Part shown: piece after piece, positions 44,629 to 55,882 of the stretch | Position numbering within the stretch: the first letter of the stretch is position 1 | Layout: each line of letters opens with the position of its first letter | Source: Cryptomeria japonica | Lineage: Eukaryota; Streptophyta; Pinopsida; Cupressales; Cupressaceae | Reading direction: 5' to 3' | Length of the DNA: 64,000 nucleotides | Assembly (NCBI RefSeq): GCF_030272615.1 | Contig: NC_081412.1 | Span: 339,876,870-339,940,869, forward strand | Notes under the pieces: model-generated | The model's input: the letters and a program-made list of their open reading frames with translations, nothing else | What the model was told of the DNA's origin: nothing | Database searches by the model: none | Position numbers and translations under genes: made by a program

Positions 44629-46291
44629 TGTAATGTCCTTTCTCTAGTTCGTTCCTATTCTTGTGTGATTAGCCTATCATTCTGACCCTTATAGGCTAAT
44701 AATTGTGGATAGAGGGTCTTCTAAAGCAAGGGCTTGGTTGATGGGGGTTCTCGTCTTCTCCAGAATTCAATATGTTCCAGTTTGGTCTTCGTTTGGTTCA
44801 AATTGGACTTCGTTTGAGCTCAGTTTCATATACATCAGGAGATGATCGAGAGGAACCCTTTCTATTTTAAGTAAGTCAGTAGGTTGAACAGAGGATAAAA
44901 TGGTCAACTCCCCTTTGTAGACAGAATGAAGAAATAATGATTATTAAAGGAGATATTAATGTTTTAATGGTTTGAATGATAATAAAATAATTAAAAGTGA
45001 TATTATAAAGTTATGACTTAAGCTTATAATTTGAGGGTCAAGTCATCATTCAAGGGGGCCATTTATTGAATTAATTTATGAGGTGCCAAGACCAGGGTAT
45101 TAATATTAAATATTAAAAGATGCAAATGTAATAACATTTAATTATTATTAAATGTTCTTTTGGAGGGAAATAGACTTCTTCATGAACTTATATATATTCA
45201 GCATTGGGAATTGAGCCATTCATTCTATGACAATTTGATAACTTGACATTTATGATTTCTTGGCATTTGGAGAAGGCAAACCCAAGGGTTTCTGCATTTT
45301 TGCAAATTAGGGCATTGGAGAATGTAGTATCTTCATTGTGATAGCTACCTGAGGTGGTAAAAGATCTTCTGAGGGTTGCTTTTGAGTTGGTTGCAACCCG
45401 CACTCAAATTTGTGAATATTGGAGTTCATTTTTGGAATAAATTGGAAATGTCTCAAGGCTGCAATTAATTTATTATGAGGACTGATATACTACACCAAGG
45501 GTGGCATACATAGAGGGCACAATTTCATCATATATTGTGGAGTTTCATTAGCATCAAGGGTTGCAGCATTGTTACAGAGCATATCGATTTGCACATCAAG
45601 TTCCTTAATGTTTATTTGCATTGTCATATCGATCTACGAGGAGTTGTTGTAGATGCACATTTTATCAAACTTGTGAGGGCATTTAGATTGTGAGCCAAGA
45701 CTCTTGGCATTGAATATTGGATAGTTGAAATCATCATATGCGTTGTGCATTCCAACTTGTACTTGGTTTAGCATAAAATGAAGGTAGTACAGGGTTGCAT
45801 GCCATTTGTTTGTCAAAATGCTTAATTGCTGCATATTGGTTATCTTGAGATGCATGAGAAGTGTTTGTTAAAATGTCCATTGGCTGTAGGTGCACATTTT
45901 ACATGTAGAAGTCATATGTGTGCATTTGAAAGACAAAAAGGATTGCATTTACATTTTAGTTCTTGGGCTAGAAGTTTTAGTAATCAATTGCAAGCATTTA
46001 AATTTCATTTGAAACCATTCCAAGTAAGCAAAAACAATTTGAAAACAAAAGACAGCAAGATAGAGGTTTCATGATAACTGCTTGACAATATTCCTTGAGG
46101 TCCAAGTCAGCAATTAGAGATCAGATTTAGAAAAACCAGGGAAAGTTGCATAACATGTAGAGTTATACTAGCTGTCTAAAACTGCATAACACGCAAGTTA
46201 TTCAGTCTGAAAACTAGAACAGCAGGTTATCAAACAATTGTTTGTTAATATTCCCTACACTTCTAGTCATACAACAGCAGGGGATATTACA
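44629..46291 (+). repeat. 5' LTR of element E
   Basis: 1663 bp with terminal inverted repeats TGTAAT...ATTACA. Followed by one base and a primer site TGGTATCAAAGC. It pairs with 50282-50819 plus 56576-57730. Confidence 0.85.
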
Positions 46292-46292
46292 G

Positions 46293-46304
46293 TGGTATCA
46301 AAGC
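46293..46304 (+). promoter_or_regulatory. Primer-binding site of element E (tRNA-iMet)
   Basis: TGGTATCAAAGC has one change from TGGTATCAGAGC, the complement of initiator tRNA-Met. Confidence 0.8.
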
Positions 46305-46331
46305 GGTTTCCTGCCATCATGTGTGGGAAAT

Positions 46332-46424
46332 ATGGCTTCTAAATTTGTTGATGAAGTGATGATTGCTTATGAGGAATATAGAGCACTTCAAGATAAAACC
46401 CAAAATTTTCTAGATTTCGACTGC
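46332..46424 (+). pseudogene. Element E gag start, cut by LTR F
   Basis: ATG at 46332 (MASKFVDEVMIAYEEYRALQ) opens a frame that ends where TGTAATATCCCCGC of F begins at 46425. The rest of this gag is not present downstream. Confidence 0.5.
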
Positions 46425-46644
46425 TGTAATATCCCCGCAGTGATTAGTTTTGTTGGTCGTTAGCCTAGTTTAGAGGCCCTTAGACAAGTCAAGGGCAGAA
46501 ATTAGGGTTTCCTATTTTCTAGGAGGATTCTTTGGTGTTTTCAAGGGGTATATGTGGGAGTTTGAAAGTTTGGATTTTGGATTCCTTCTGGGTTTTCAAA
46601 GAGCTTCAGGATGGTTTGACATGCATCTGCATCGAGTGACTTTT

Positions 46645-46945
46645 TCCAGACTTACTATTTTTAGTAAGTGCGACAACTGCTCAGAATGTGGTTAAAATCA
46701 CTTTGGAAACACTTACTATTTTTAGCAGTATGCTATTTTTATCAGTTCTATTTTTAGCAGGATGTTAGCAAGCCTATTCAGATGGCTATTTTTGGCAAGT
46801 CAATTTGAGCAGTTGGTCTTCCAGCATTGTTTTGGTGCTATTCTTGGCAAGGATTCTGCAGCTCAACTCAGTGGCTATTTTTGGCAGTATTATTTTGGCA
46901 GGATCTTGTATTCACTCAGATGACTATTTTTAGCCGTTCAGTTCA
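46645..46945 (+). repeat. CTATTTTTAGCA-type degenerate repeats in LTR F
   Basis: The string (G)CTATTTTTRGCA(R) occurs about eight times in 300 bp with varied spacing. The related palindrome CTTACTAT..AGTAAG occurs also in LTRs E, G and H, so it is a family feature. Confidence 0.6.
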
Positions 46946-48219
46946 GAGCCCCAACTCAGTTCAGTTTTGGTGATTTCCAGCACTTCAGTCTCCAGCTCAA
47001 TTTGGCAATAATCAATATTTGAGAAGGTATTTTTAATATATTAATACCTTAGGCATGAGGTATTAATATTTGATTATTTTATGGATGGACGACTGAGGAA
47101 GGGAGAAAATATTAATTTTGTCCAAGTCTTTTTGGGCGAATTATTTCACCTTCTTTTTGGATGCCAAAGCGCAATTTCATGAATATTATTTTTTAAGCAT
47201 TATAATTATTAAAAGTGGCGATATGGATGAAAATGTGCTTAAGTTATAAAGTTTTTATATTGCAAAGTGTGGACCAAGGGAAAAGTTCGAACTTGAAGAC
47301 TAGGTGGTGGATTTTCATCTTGGGCGCCATATATTTGAAGGAAATGAAATGAAATAAATCGCCAAATGTGAATGGAATGAAATGACATGTGATTTGGGTG
47401 AATTTGGAGGCATTTGCATTTGAATTTGAATTTGAATTTGAGCCTTCAAAATCTATAAATGAGAGGGTTGGGCTTCTTATTCATCATCTATGAAGAAAAT
47501 TATAACGAAGTGCTGCCAAAATTTGGAGTGAAGCTTCGGGGAATGCATACCTCCTAGCTACCGCTTGGTTTCTTGCTTGCAATACAACAACTAATTGAGC
47601 TTGTGACTGCTCTTCATCCAGAGGAGTAGATTTGAGGAACAATGTTGCAGATTTGTGTGTCAGTTTCAAATATTTTTGAGTTTTTTCTGAGGTTTCATGT
47701 TGCTGGTCACGGTGTGTGCTGAAGCGTGTTTTCGTTTGTAGCTCCTTGTGTGTGCATCAGGTCATTTTGGGTATTCGCTCATTCATCTCCTATGTCATGG
47801 ACAATTCATCTTGTAAGTTTTCGTTGGTTTTCTTTGAGTATTGAATTTTATTATGCAAGTCGAAGATTTCTGCTGTAAACGCCTTATGCTAGGAGTGCTT
47901 TGGGTTGCGAATTGAGTGGTTGGGGTCATATTGCTGATGTTTTCCAGTTCGTACTTGGTCGCTCAATGCTTGTTGTTGGTTTGGGTGTGTTCTTGGGTGA
48001 TTTGAATGGGTTTTGAGTGAGTTAGGAGATTTTTGGTGTGGATTAGTGTTGTTGGTTATGCATTTGCAGCCTGCTGTCATATATATCAGATTTTCGAAAG
48101 TTGGATTTTGGGTGTGTTTTTGAGAGTGTGAGTAGATTGGGTGGTTAGGTGATGGATGGAGGTGTTGTTGTTGTTGTCAGCTCATAATAAGCACTTAATT
48201 ATAAAATTTTATATATATT

Positions 48220-48645
48220 GTAATGCAGGTTAGTAGTACTAACAGCAACATTTTGGCTTTCTGTTGTCCCACTACATAAGTGGAAGAGGCTGGCTTAGCC
48301 GCCTATCTTAGATTAGTAATATTTCTTATATTCAGAAATCATTGTAATAAATTTGTAAAGCTGATTAGTAGTACTGACAGCTATCTTTCAGATTTCTTAT
48401 TGGGTTCCCACTACATAAGTAGAAGAGGCTAACTTGGCCGCCTATCTTGAGTTTGTAATACTATCCTCCCACTAAATAAGCGGTGGAGTTGATATTAATT
48501 TCCATTTCTTGTCCTCCCACTGTACAAGCAGTTGAGTGATTGCATTCTTCAGTTCTTTGGCTTGTCCTTGGCTAGTTTACCGCCAAGTGATTGCATTGTT
48601 TTAATATCCCGTTGTATAAGCGGAAGGGGCTAGCTTGCCGCCCAA
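48220..48645 (+). repeat. Hairpin array near the 3' end of LTR F
   Basis: Two hairpin types alternate. Type P: CCACT-ACATA-AGTGG at 48269 and relatives at 48408, 48469, 48516, 48610. Type Q: AGGC-TGGCTTAGCC-GCCT (48287-48304), AGGC-TAACTTGGCC-GCCT (48426-48443), CTTGGC-TAGTTTACC-GCCAAG (48567-48587) and GGGC-TAGCTTGCC-GCCC (48627-48643). The outer pair changes A-T, T-A, G-C while the loop pattern stays. The first two units are part of a 140-bp tandem duplication. Confidence 0.75.
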
Positions 48646-48847
48646 GCATTATATTATTTCCATTTATTTGAAGCTAACGATCCCCTCAACACCGTATGCT
48701 CTCACCTTTCCATATTGGGCACTTGGTGATCAAAAAGTGGAAGGGTTACAATTTCAGCATTATTGTATCTTGATTTCCTAACCTTAACGGGTTCTTGTTG
48801 TGATTGTAACTAGAAACAAATTGAAAAAATTAACGGGGATATTATAG

Positions 48848-48859
48848 TGGTATCAGAGC
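48848..48859 (+). promoter_or_regulatory. Primer-binding site after LTR F (tRNA-iMet)
   Basis: TGGTATCAGAGC, a perfect match to the complement of the initiator tRNA-Met 3' end, one base after the LTR. Confidence 0.9.
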
Positions 48860-48934
48860 TGGTTTTCCTGCCAGCTTGTGTTTTCTGAGTGATCAGAGTT
48901 GTCTTTGAGTGACAGAGAAACAGTGGTTGATTCT

Positions 48935-50281
48935 ATGGCAGAGAGAACAACAGAACAAAATGAGGGTCCTTATGCTAGAGTGGAAAGAAAATTTGAAACC
49001 ATGACGAACATGATGTCCCAGTTGCTGGCCAAACTTAATCAAAATTATGGTGGGACTCTTAATCAGCCTACAAATGGACTCCAAGCTAACAATGGAGGAA
49101 CACCTGGAGCGTTAGTACCTCGAGGGTTAGGAACAAAATCTCTTGGTTTGGGAAGATTTGCATGCTCAAATGTTGGTGAAGGAAGATGGAATAAGTCATG
49201 TATTGTTAAGGATGGATAGCATTCACAAAAATCTAGAGGATCTCATTTGGACAGCTCAAAGAGAGGAAAGACAAAAGGGAATGAGACATAGCATTCCACA
49301 TACACATTTGCATCCTTTCAAAGAAGCTTTGGAGTTGATAAAAGAGGATTGTCTACAAATGGTTAGAGATAGGGATAGGGCTGTCTAGTTGGTAAAACAT
49401 CAAGATAGAGAAATTGCTGACCTTTGTCTACTTTTGAGTGGGCATAGTCACTCCTCTCATAATCCAGAAAATCAGCCCCTTGTAGTAGCTACTCCTAGAG
49501 AAGGAGATGAGACAAATCAAGACTTGATAGTAATTGATGACTACAATGAAAAAGAAGATTCCAAAGATCTGAATTGGGACAATGATATTCCTCCTCATTC
49601 TTATGAGATTGCAGTACTTACACATGGAAGAATTTATCAAGATGAGTCTACCAGTGTGGGGCATGAAGCTTGCATTGAAGAGGTACTTGGAAAGGATGAA
49701 GACTTTACACAATGGTATGATTTGGAACAGCATGGAGGTGTTGTTCAGTTTCTGAACAACCCTTTGTTTGACACGGATGCTACATGGTCATGTGATAATC
49801 CACTCTTCGAGATAGATGTTGATCGCTCTAATGACCCCAGTCCTGAGGTGAGCAATGATTGTAGTGTTTGGGATCCTAGCAGTGCATCGGGATTTCAGAC
49901 AGGACTCGCGGAGGAGTTTTTAGCAGTGTACATGGTGAGGAATGCATACAGCTTCACATTTGATCCTCATGTACATGAGTTATTTCAGATGCACAGTTCA
50001 AGGGCACATGTGATGGACAGTTTGTTTGATAGCTCACTTTGCACAAAGATGGGAAGCAAGTATGGTCAGTCTATTGACTTGCTTCCTCTTGAGGCTTATA
50101 CTCCTACGACACTTGATGGCAAGTATGAGTCGATTCAGCAGGTTCAGTTTGATGTGTCAATGTTACAGGAGTTGTTTGATGACCGCAGGGACATTGCACA
50201 GGTCTTCACTTGGGATCCAGCTGGGGAAGTTTATTTGCAATTGAGATTGCTTGTGGACAAGCAATTTCAGGAGGGTCGGAC
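48935..50281 (+). pseudogene. Unusual internal ORF of element E/F ending in a chromodomain tail
   Basis: ATG at 48935 (MAERTTEQNEGPYARVERKF) looks like a gypsy gag start. After a frameshift near 49150-49215 and a TAG at 49386 a long frame of about 295 codons continues to the LTR at 50282. It is acidic, with DQDLIVIDDYNEKEDSKD-like and WDNDIPPHSYEIAVLTHGRI stretches, repeated NNPLF / DNPLF segments, and no protease, RT or integrase motifs. The last 15 codons (LQLRLLVDKQFQEGR) equal the end of a chromovirus chromodomain, as in G (LRLLEDKQFWQGQ). So an unknown ORF is fused to a chromovirus 3' end. I do not recognise the middle. Confidence 0.6.
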
Positions 50282-50819
50282 TGTAATGTCCCCTTTTTAG
50301 TTCGTTCCTAATCCTGTGTGATTAGCCTATCACTCTGACCCTCGTAGGCTAATAACTGTGGATAGAGGGTCTTCTGAGGCAGGGGCTTGGTTAATGGGGG
50401 TTTTCTCATCTTCTCCAGAATTCAGTATGTTCCAGTTTGGTCTTCGTTTGGTTCAGATTGGACTTCGTTTGGGCTCAGTTTCATATACTTTATATTTATA
50501 GTAAGTTAGGAGACGATCGAGAGGGACCCTTTCTATTTTTATTAAATCAGTGGGTTGGACAAAGGAGAAAACGGTCAATTCCCCGGTGCAGAGAAAATGA
50601 AGAAATAATGATTATTAAAGGAGATATTAATGTTTTAATGGCTCAAATGATAATGAAAAAATTAAAAGTGATATTATAAAGTTATAACTTAACTTTATAA
50701 TTTGAGGGTCAAGTCATCATTAAAGCGGGCTATTTATTGAATTAATTTATGAGGCACCAAGACCAAGGTATTAATATTAAATATTAAACGATGCAAATGT
50801 CATAACATTTAATTGTTAT

Positions 50820-51512
50820 TATTGTTTGAAACTAGGAAAGGGGGTTCGGGTTGCCTAAAGGCAACATCCGAACCCCTAAAGGGCTAGGCCTCCCCTTTCA
50901 AGGTTAACGTGTAGGGCTGGACCTAAAGAGGGTAGCGTGCCCCTAAACAGGGCCTTCCCTACAATGACACGCCACTCCAAAACCATTTTGGTGCCAAACT
51001 TAAATTCTAATTAAGCCCGACTTGAAAGTTATCTGCCATATAAATAAAGATCATTTGCCAAGACCAAATCAATCATTCATTCATGCAATTAGCGAAATTC
51101 TTCTGCTACTTGGTGTGCGAAATTAAGAAGTGAACTGGGCGAACTTATTCAAGGAAGACAAAGCTATTTTGGTGTTCCTAATTTCTGTTAGAGAGTGCAT
51201 TAAAGAGCAGACTTGGTGCAGACTTGGTGAAATTAGAAGTGCAGATCTGATATGACAAAAGGAGCAGATCTGATAAGAGGTTGAAGATTCCAGCTAGGTA
51301 TTGTATTGTTACAATTCAAGATTGAATACATAATCTGACCTGTGGGTCTTTAGTGTTGGGTTTTTCCTCCTTAGAGGTTTTCCCAGGGTAATTGTGTTGG
51401 TCTCTTGTGCACCTGCTTTCTCTCTTTCATTTACCTGTTTATAGTTTACTTAATGTTGACAAATAATTAAATACTGAAAGTCTGATTGCTGGTCTGAGTC
51501 ACAAAATTAACA
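50820..51512 (+). repeat. 5' LTR of copia D
   Basis: Begins TATTGTTTGAAAC and ends AAAATTAACA. It contains an inverted repeat GGTTCGG...CCGAACC near 50845-50876 and a CATATAAATAAAG TATA-like box near 51037. Confidence 0.93.
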
Positions 51513-51524
51513 TGGTATCAGAGC
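51513..51524 (+). promoter_or_regulatory. Primer-binding site of copia D (tRNA-iMet)
   Basis: TGGTATCAGAGC follows the LTR without spacer. Confidence 0.95.
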
Positions 51525-51595
51525 TAAGGTTCTACTAACTTTAGATTTCAGTAAATTATTTGTTGCATCTAGCTGTTGTTTGTTTTCAAATTAAA

Positions 51596-53504
51596 ATGTC
51601 AGGTTTGAGGGCTGAAGATAGACTTGATGGAGCCCTTGACTTTGCTGCTTGGAAAGTCCATATTTTATTGATTCTTGAAGAGAAAGAACTGCTTAAATTT
51701 GTAGAAGAAGAAAGGCTATCGGATCCCCTCCTGAAGATGCTAAAGAACTGAAACAGTTCAAGAAAGACTCTCTCAAGGCTAAGAAGATCATAATTGAATC
51801 AGTCAAGAATCATCTTGTCACCGTCATATCAAAATTTGCTTCTGCCAGGGAAATGATCAAACACTTGGAAGGGATGTATGAAGTCAACAACCTCAGCAGG
51901 GCTCTTGCTCTAAGGCAGCAGCTACTTCACATCAAAATGAAAGAAGAAGACTCAATCATGGCCTACTTCATGAAGATCAATGAACTAAAGGACAAGCTAA
52001 GTACTCTTGATTGCCAAATTTCAGATAAAGATCTTGTCATGATTGCATTAAATGGTCTACCTGATGAATGGGAACCATTCATTCGTAGCATTGGTGGAAG
52101 AGTTGAACGTCCCAACTTTGAGCGTCTTCAATCTGATTGCATTGAAGAGGAATCTCAAATTGAGGTAAGAGGAAAACTCAAGAACTCTCACAAAGATGAT
52201 AATCATGTTCTCACAGCCAAGTCTAGGAAAGGTGGGCATTGGAAGAAAGAAAAGAGAAGCAAATATTTTAAATCCTCCTTCTACGATCCAAGCAACAAGT
52301 CAAGAGATTCCTCCCATATTCGTTGTTTCAGATGTGATAAGTATGGTCACTATGCTAGAGATTGTCAGAATGATCCTAAGGAAAGGGAAGCCAATTTAAA
52401 TGAAGTTGTTGAACAAAATGAGGACTATCTTCTTATATCTGTTCTATCAAGCAACGTTCCTACGGACAGTGATACTTGGATAATTGACAGTGGTGCCTCC
52501 AGACACATCTCAGGTTACCGTGAGCATCTTTCAGATCTGATAGAAAAGGATACCAACCTTCATGTGGTAATCGGTGATGATGCTCGATACTCGGTAAAAG
52601 GTTCTGGTACTACCTCTTTAAAACTAGATTCTGGTATTTCCTTACAACTCAGTGATATTCTTTTTGTACTTGGAATTAAAAGAAATCTTATTTCCATTTC
52701 TGCTTTAGAAGATAAGGGTTTGCAAATAGCATTTTCTGAAGGGAAAGTACTTGCTTGGTCTAAGAAATCTAGTTTCAAAACTGCCCGTGTTATTGGAAAT
52801 AGATGTGATAGTTTGTATAAGCTTGCAGCTAACCCAATTCAAGCTCTCATTCATGAGGCCCCTGAATCATGCGAGCTATGGCATAGAAGACTTGGACATC
52901 TACACTTTCAAGCTCTTCCCACTCTTGGTAAAATGGTTAAAGGTATGCCTAAACTTAGTTTATCTCATGATGATGCTTGTAAAGGTTGTGCAATGGGTAA
53001 GAATGTGAAGAGCCCTTTTCATAAAAATGGTAGTAGGGCTAAAGAAAAGTTAGAACTTATTCATTCAAATTTATGTGGTCCTATGTCTGTAGCATCTCCT
53101 AGCGGTTTCCTTTATTATGTTATCTTCATAGATGATTTCTCTAGGAAAACATGGATTTGCTTTCTTAAATCTAAAGAGTCTAAAGAAGTCTTAAATAGAT
53201 TTAAAGAATCCAAAGCCTTGGTTGAAAATACTACTGGAAAACGAATTAAATGTTTAAGGTCTGACAATGTAGGTGAGTACACCTCAGGTAGTTTTTATGA
53301 TTTCTGTATTGAGACAGGAATTAAGAGGGAGTTTTGTGTTCCCTACAATCCTCAGCAAAATGGAGTTGCTGAAAGAAAGAACAAGACCATTGTTGAAGTT
53401 GCAAGAGCCATGATTCATTATCAAGACCAGCAACCCTTCCTATCGGCGGAGGCATCTAAAACAGCAGTTTACATTCAGAATAGATGTCCTCATCGTGCTC
53501 TATA
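51596..53504 (+). pseudogene. Copia D gag, protease and integrase
   Basis: ATG at 51596 (MSGLRAEDRLDGALDFAAW). A frameshift near 51720 breaks gag. A CCHC knuckle CFRCDKYGHYARDC lies at about 52324-52365. Protease reads TWIIDSGASRHISG. The pre-integrase zinc part is ELWHRRLGHLHFQALP with CKGCAMGK. Integrase: the first catalytic position reads HSNLCGPM, Asn instead of Asp (compare HFDLCGPM in C); the second is RSDNVGEYTS and the Glu is in NGVAERKN. The frame ends near 53504 by a shift. Confidence 0.92.
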
Positions 53505-55608
53505 AGAATGTAACCCTTGAAGAAGCCTTTACAGGAATCAAACCTGACATCAGCCACTTAAGGATCTTTGGGAGCCCTGTGTATGTTCAAGTGCCTAAAG
53601 AAAAACGAACCAAGTTGGATCCCTCTGGAAAGAAAGGCATCTTAGTAGGATACAATGAATCTTCCAAAGCCTTCAGGATCTACATTTCAGGTCAAAGGTA
53701 TGTTGAGGTAAGTAGAGATGTAACTTTTGAAGAAGATATTGCATTCAAGAGATCTAAAGGTTCATTATCTGATAATGATGATATTGTGATTGAAAATCAA
53801 GGATCAAATGTTGATACTAACCCTGAGATACAGAAGGAGTCCATTGACCTCCCGGATCAGGAAGTTCAGGATGATCCCGCAGAACCCATGGACTCTACAG
53901 ATATACCTAAGGATATTGTAGTCAGCAAGAAGAGGCCAGTTTGGGTTAGAAACACTATTCAAGAAGCTGAAGGATTTGCCGCTCCCAGAGGAACCTTTAG
54001 AGATAGCAAGAGACCTCAAAATCATGCCAACTACATTTCTGTAATGTGTAACATCATTGAGTCTGAAACTCACGATGTCGAAGAAGCTATGACTCATCAT
54101 GCTTGGAAATTAGCCATGGATGAAGAGTATGAGTCTATCATCGAGAATGATGTTTGGGACATTGTACCCAGACCCAAAGATAAGTTTGTTGTTTCTTCTA
54201 AATGGTTATTTAAAATTAAGCATAATGCTGATGGTATTATTGAAAAATATAAAGCTAAATTTGTAGCTCGTGGTTTTTCTCAAAAGGAAGGAATAGATTA
54301 TGAGGAAACATTTTGCTCTTGTTGCTAGATATACTTCTATTAGATCTATGATAGCTATTGCTGCAGCTAAAAGTTGGGAGCTGCATCAAATGGACGTTAA
54401 GACAGCCTTCCTCAATGGTGTTATTGAGGAAGAAGTCTGTATTGAGCAACCAAAAGGTTATGTAATTAAAAGAGATTCTCATGTTTGCAGGTTGAAGAAA
54501 GCCTTATATGGGCTCAAACAGGCTCCTCGTGCTTGGTATGAAAGAATTGATAAGTACTTACTAAGCTTAGGATTTCATAAGAATGATGTTGATGCTAACC
54601 TTTACTTGAAGATATGTAATGATGATATGCTTATTCTGGTTTTGTATGTGGATGATTTATTTCTCACTGGTGAAAATAAATTAATCATGAGATGTAAGAA
54701 AGAATTAGCCTCAAAATTTGAAATGAAGGATTTAGGTCTAATGCATTACTTCCTAGGGTTAGAAGTATGGCAAAAATCCAATGAAATTTTTTTAAGTCAA
54801 GGAAAGTACACTATTGATATTTTGAAAAGATTTAGAATGATGGACTGTAAACCTATGTCTACTCCTATGGAATCTAACTTAAAGAAGTTAAGTGTTTCTG
54901 CAGCTAACTCTGATTTTGCAGATCCATCTGAATATAGGCAGTTGATTGGATCCTTGATGTATCTAGTCAATACTAGACCAGATATCTGTTATGCTGTGAA
55001 TGCCCTCAGTCAGTTCATGAGCTTGCCTAAACTTGTTCACCTAGTTGCAGCCAAGCACATTCTGAGATACATGCGAGGCACTATTGGTTATGGGCTAAAG
55101 TATTCACTTGATACCTCAATCTTCTTGGAAGGCTATTCAGATTCAGATTGGGCAGGAAGTGTCAAGGACAGGAAAAGTACTTCGGGTATCTGCTTCAACT
55201 TGGGTTCTGTAGTAATCTCTTGGGCATGTAGAAAGCAATCTTCGATAGCATTGAGTACTGCAGAAGCTGAGTACATTGCAGCATCTATTGCATCTAGAGA
55301 AGCAGTGTGGCTTCGCAAACTTCTTGTTGGATTATTTGGTCAACCTAGTGGTCCTACCACTATTCATTGTGATAATCAAAGCTGTATAAAGATGTCGGTA
55401 AATCCTGTGTTCCATGACAGGTCCAAACATGTGGAAACTCATTATCACTTCATTCGGGATATGGTGCAAAGAGGCACTTAGCACAGATGAATAGGTTGCA
55501 GATATTCTTACCAAACCCTTATCCAGGGTGAAGTTTGAATACTTTAGAGACAGACTTGGTATTGTGGAAAATGAAACCCTAGTTGAGAGGGACTTTCAAT
55601 CTCAATGA
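53495..55608 (+). pseudogene. Copia D integrase tail, RT and RNase H
   Basis: Begins HLRIFGSPVYVQVPKEKR, then the RT start (WDIVPRPKDKFVVSSKWLFK, ARGFSQKEGIDYEETF), a shift near 54320, QMDVKTAFLNG, LKKALYGLKQAPRAWYE and the active site LVLYVDDLFLTGE. RNase H follows (YSDSDWAGSVKDRKSTSG, STAEAEYIAAS, CDNQSCIKMS, DRSKHVETHYHFIRD). A further shift at about 55480 leads to the C-terminus DILTKPLSRVKFEYFRD and stop at 55606. The RT active site is intact. Confidence 0.93.
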
Positions 55609-55628
55609 TTCTCTACTGTAGAGTTTTG

Positions 55629-55831
55629 TTCATTCTTCGCTTGTGTGCAAGAATGAAAGGATCCATTCTATGCTTGTGTGCTAGATGGAAAATTGTAATT
55701 ATGTAAAGACCCACTTGCGTATTACACTTTCTATGCTTGTGTGCTAGAACCATCCTAAGCTCGTGTGCTAGGTGGAAGATGTAATTCTATGCTTGTGTGC
55801 TAGATCCATTGTATGCTTGTGTGCTAGATGG
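55629..55831 (+). repeat. Six-hairpin array between pol and 3' LTR of copia D
   Basis: Each unit has the centre GC-TTGTGT-GC (once TCGTGT) flanked by pairing arms: TTCATTCTT/AAGAATGAA (55629-55657), CCATTCTA/TAGATGG (55663-55688), TTCTA/TAGAA (55729-55749), CCATCCTA/TAGGTGG (55750-55775), TCTA/TAGA (55786-55804), CCATTGTA/TAGATGG (55806-55831, imperfect). The arms change together and the loop is kept. Downstream lies the purine tract AAGAGGGAG at 55874-55882. Confidence 0.85.
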
Positions 55832-55873
55832 AACTCTAAAGGTTCAGATTATGTATTCTCTTCTTCCCTAGTT

Positions 55874-55882
55874 AAGAGGGAG
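55874..55882 (+). promoter_or_regulatory. Polypurine tract of copia D
   Basis: AAGAGGGAG directly before TATTGTTTG, the same tract as in copia C. It supports the TA start of the LTR. Confidence 0.85.

Larger units (their letters stand above)
46425..48846 (+). repeat. LTR F (2.4 kb), 5' LTR followed by a primer site
   Basis: Begins TGTAATATCCCCG and ends CGGGGATATTATA, a long terminal inverted repeat of the same family as E, G and H. Internal features: repeated GGCTATTTTTGGCA-like strings at about 46655-46940, the palindrome ACTTACTATTTTTAGTAAGT near 46649, and a hairpin array at 48268-48643. No matching 3' F LTR is present in the window. Confidence 0.75.

Noticed and set aside
48220-48645. 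CRISPR-like array
   Set aside because: Spacing is irregular, units are degenerate hairpins inside an LTR, and the sequence is plant nuclear DNA.
46425-48846. F as a solo LTR inside E
   Set aside because: A primer site and a new gag-like start follow F directly, and E's gag does not resume after it; no matching target duplication.
55629-55831. Hammerhead ribozyme or retrozyme
   Set aside because: The catalytic core strings (CTGATGA and GAAA in the right arrangement) are not present; these are simple hairpins.
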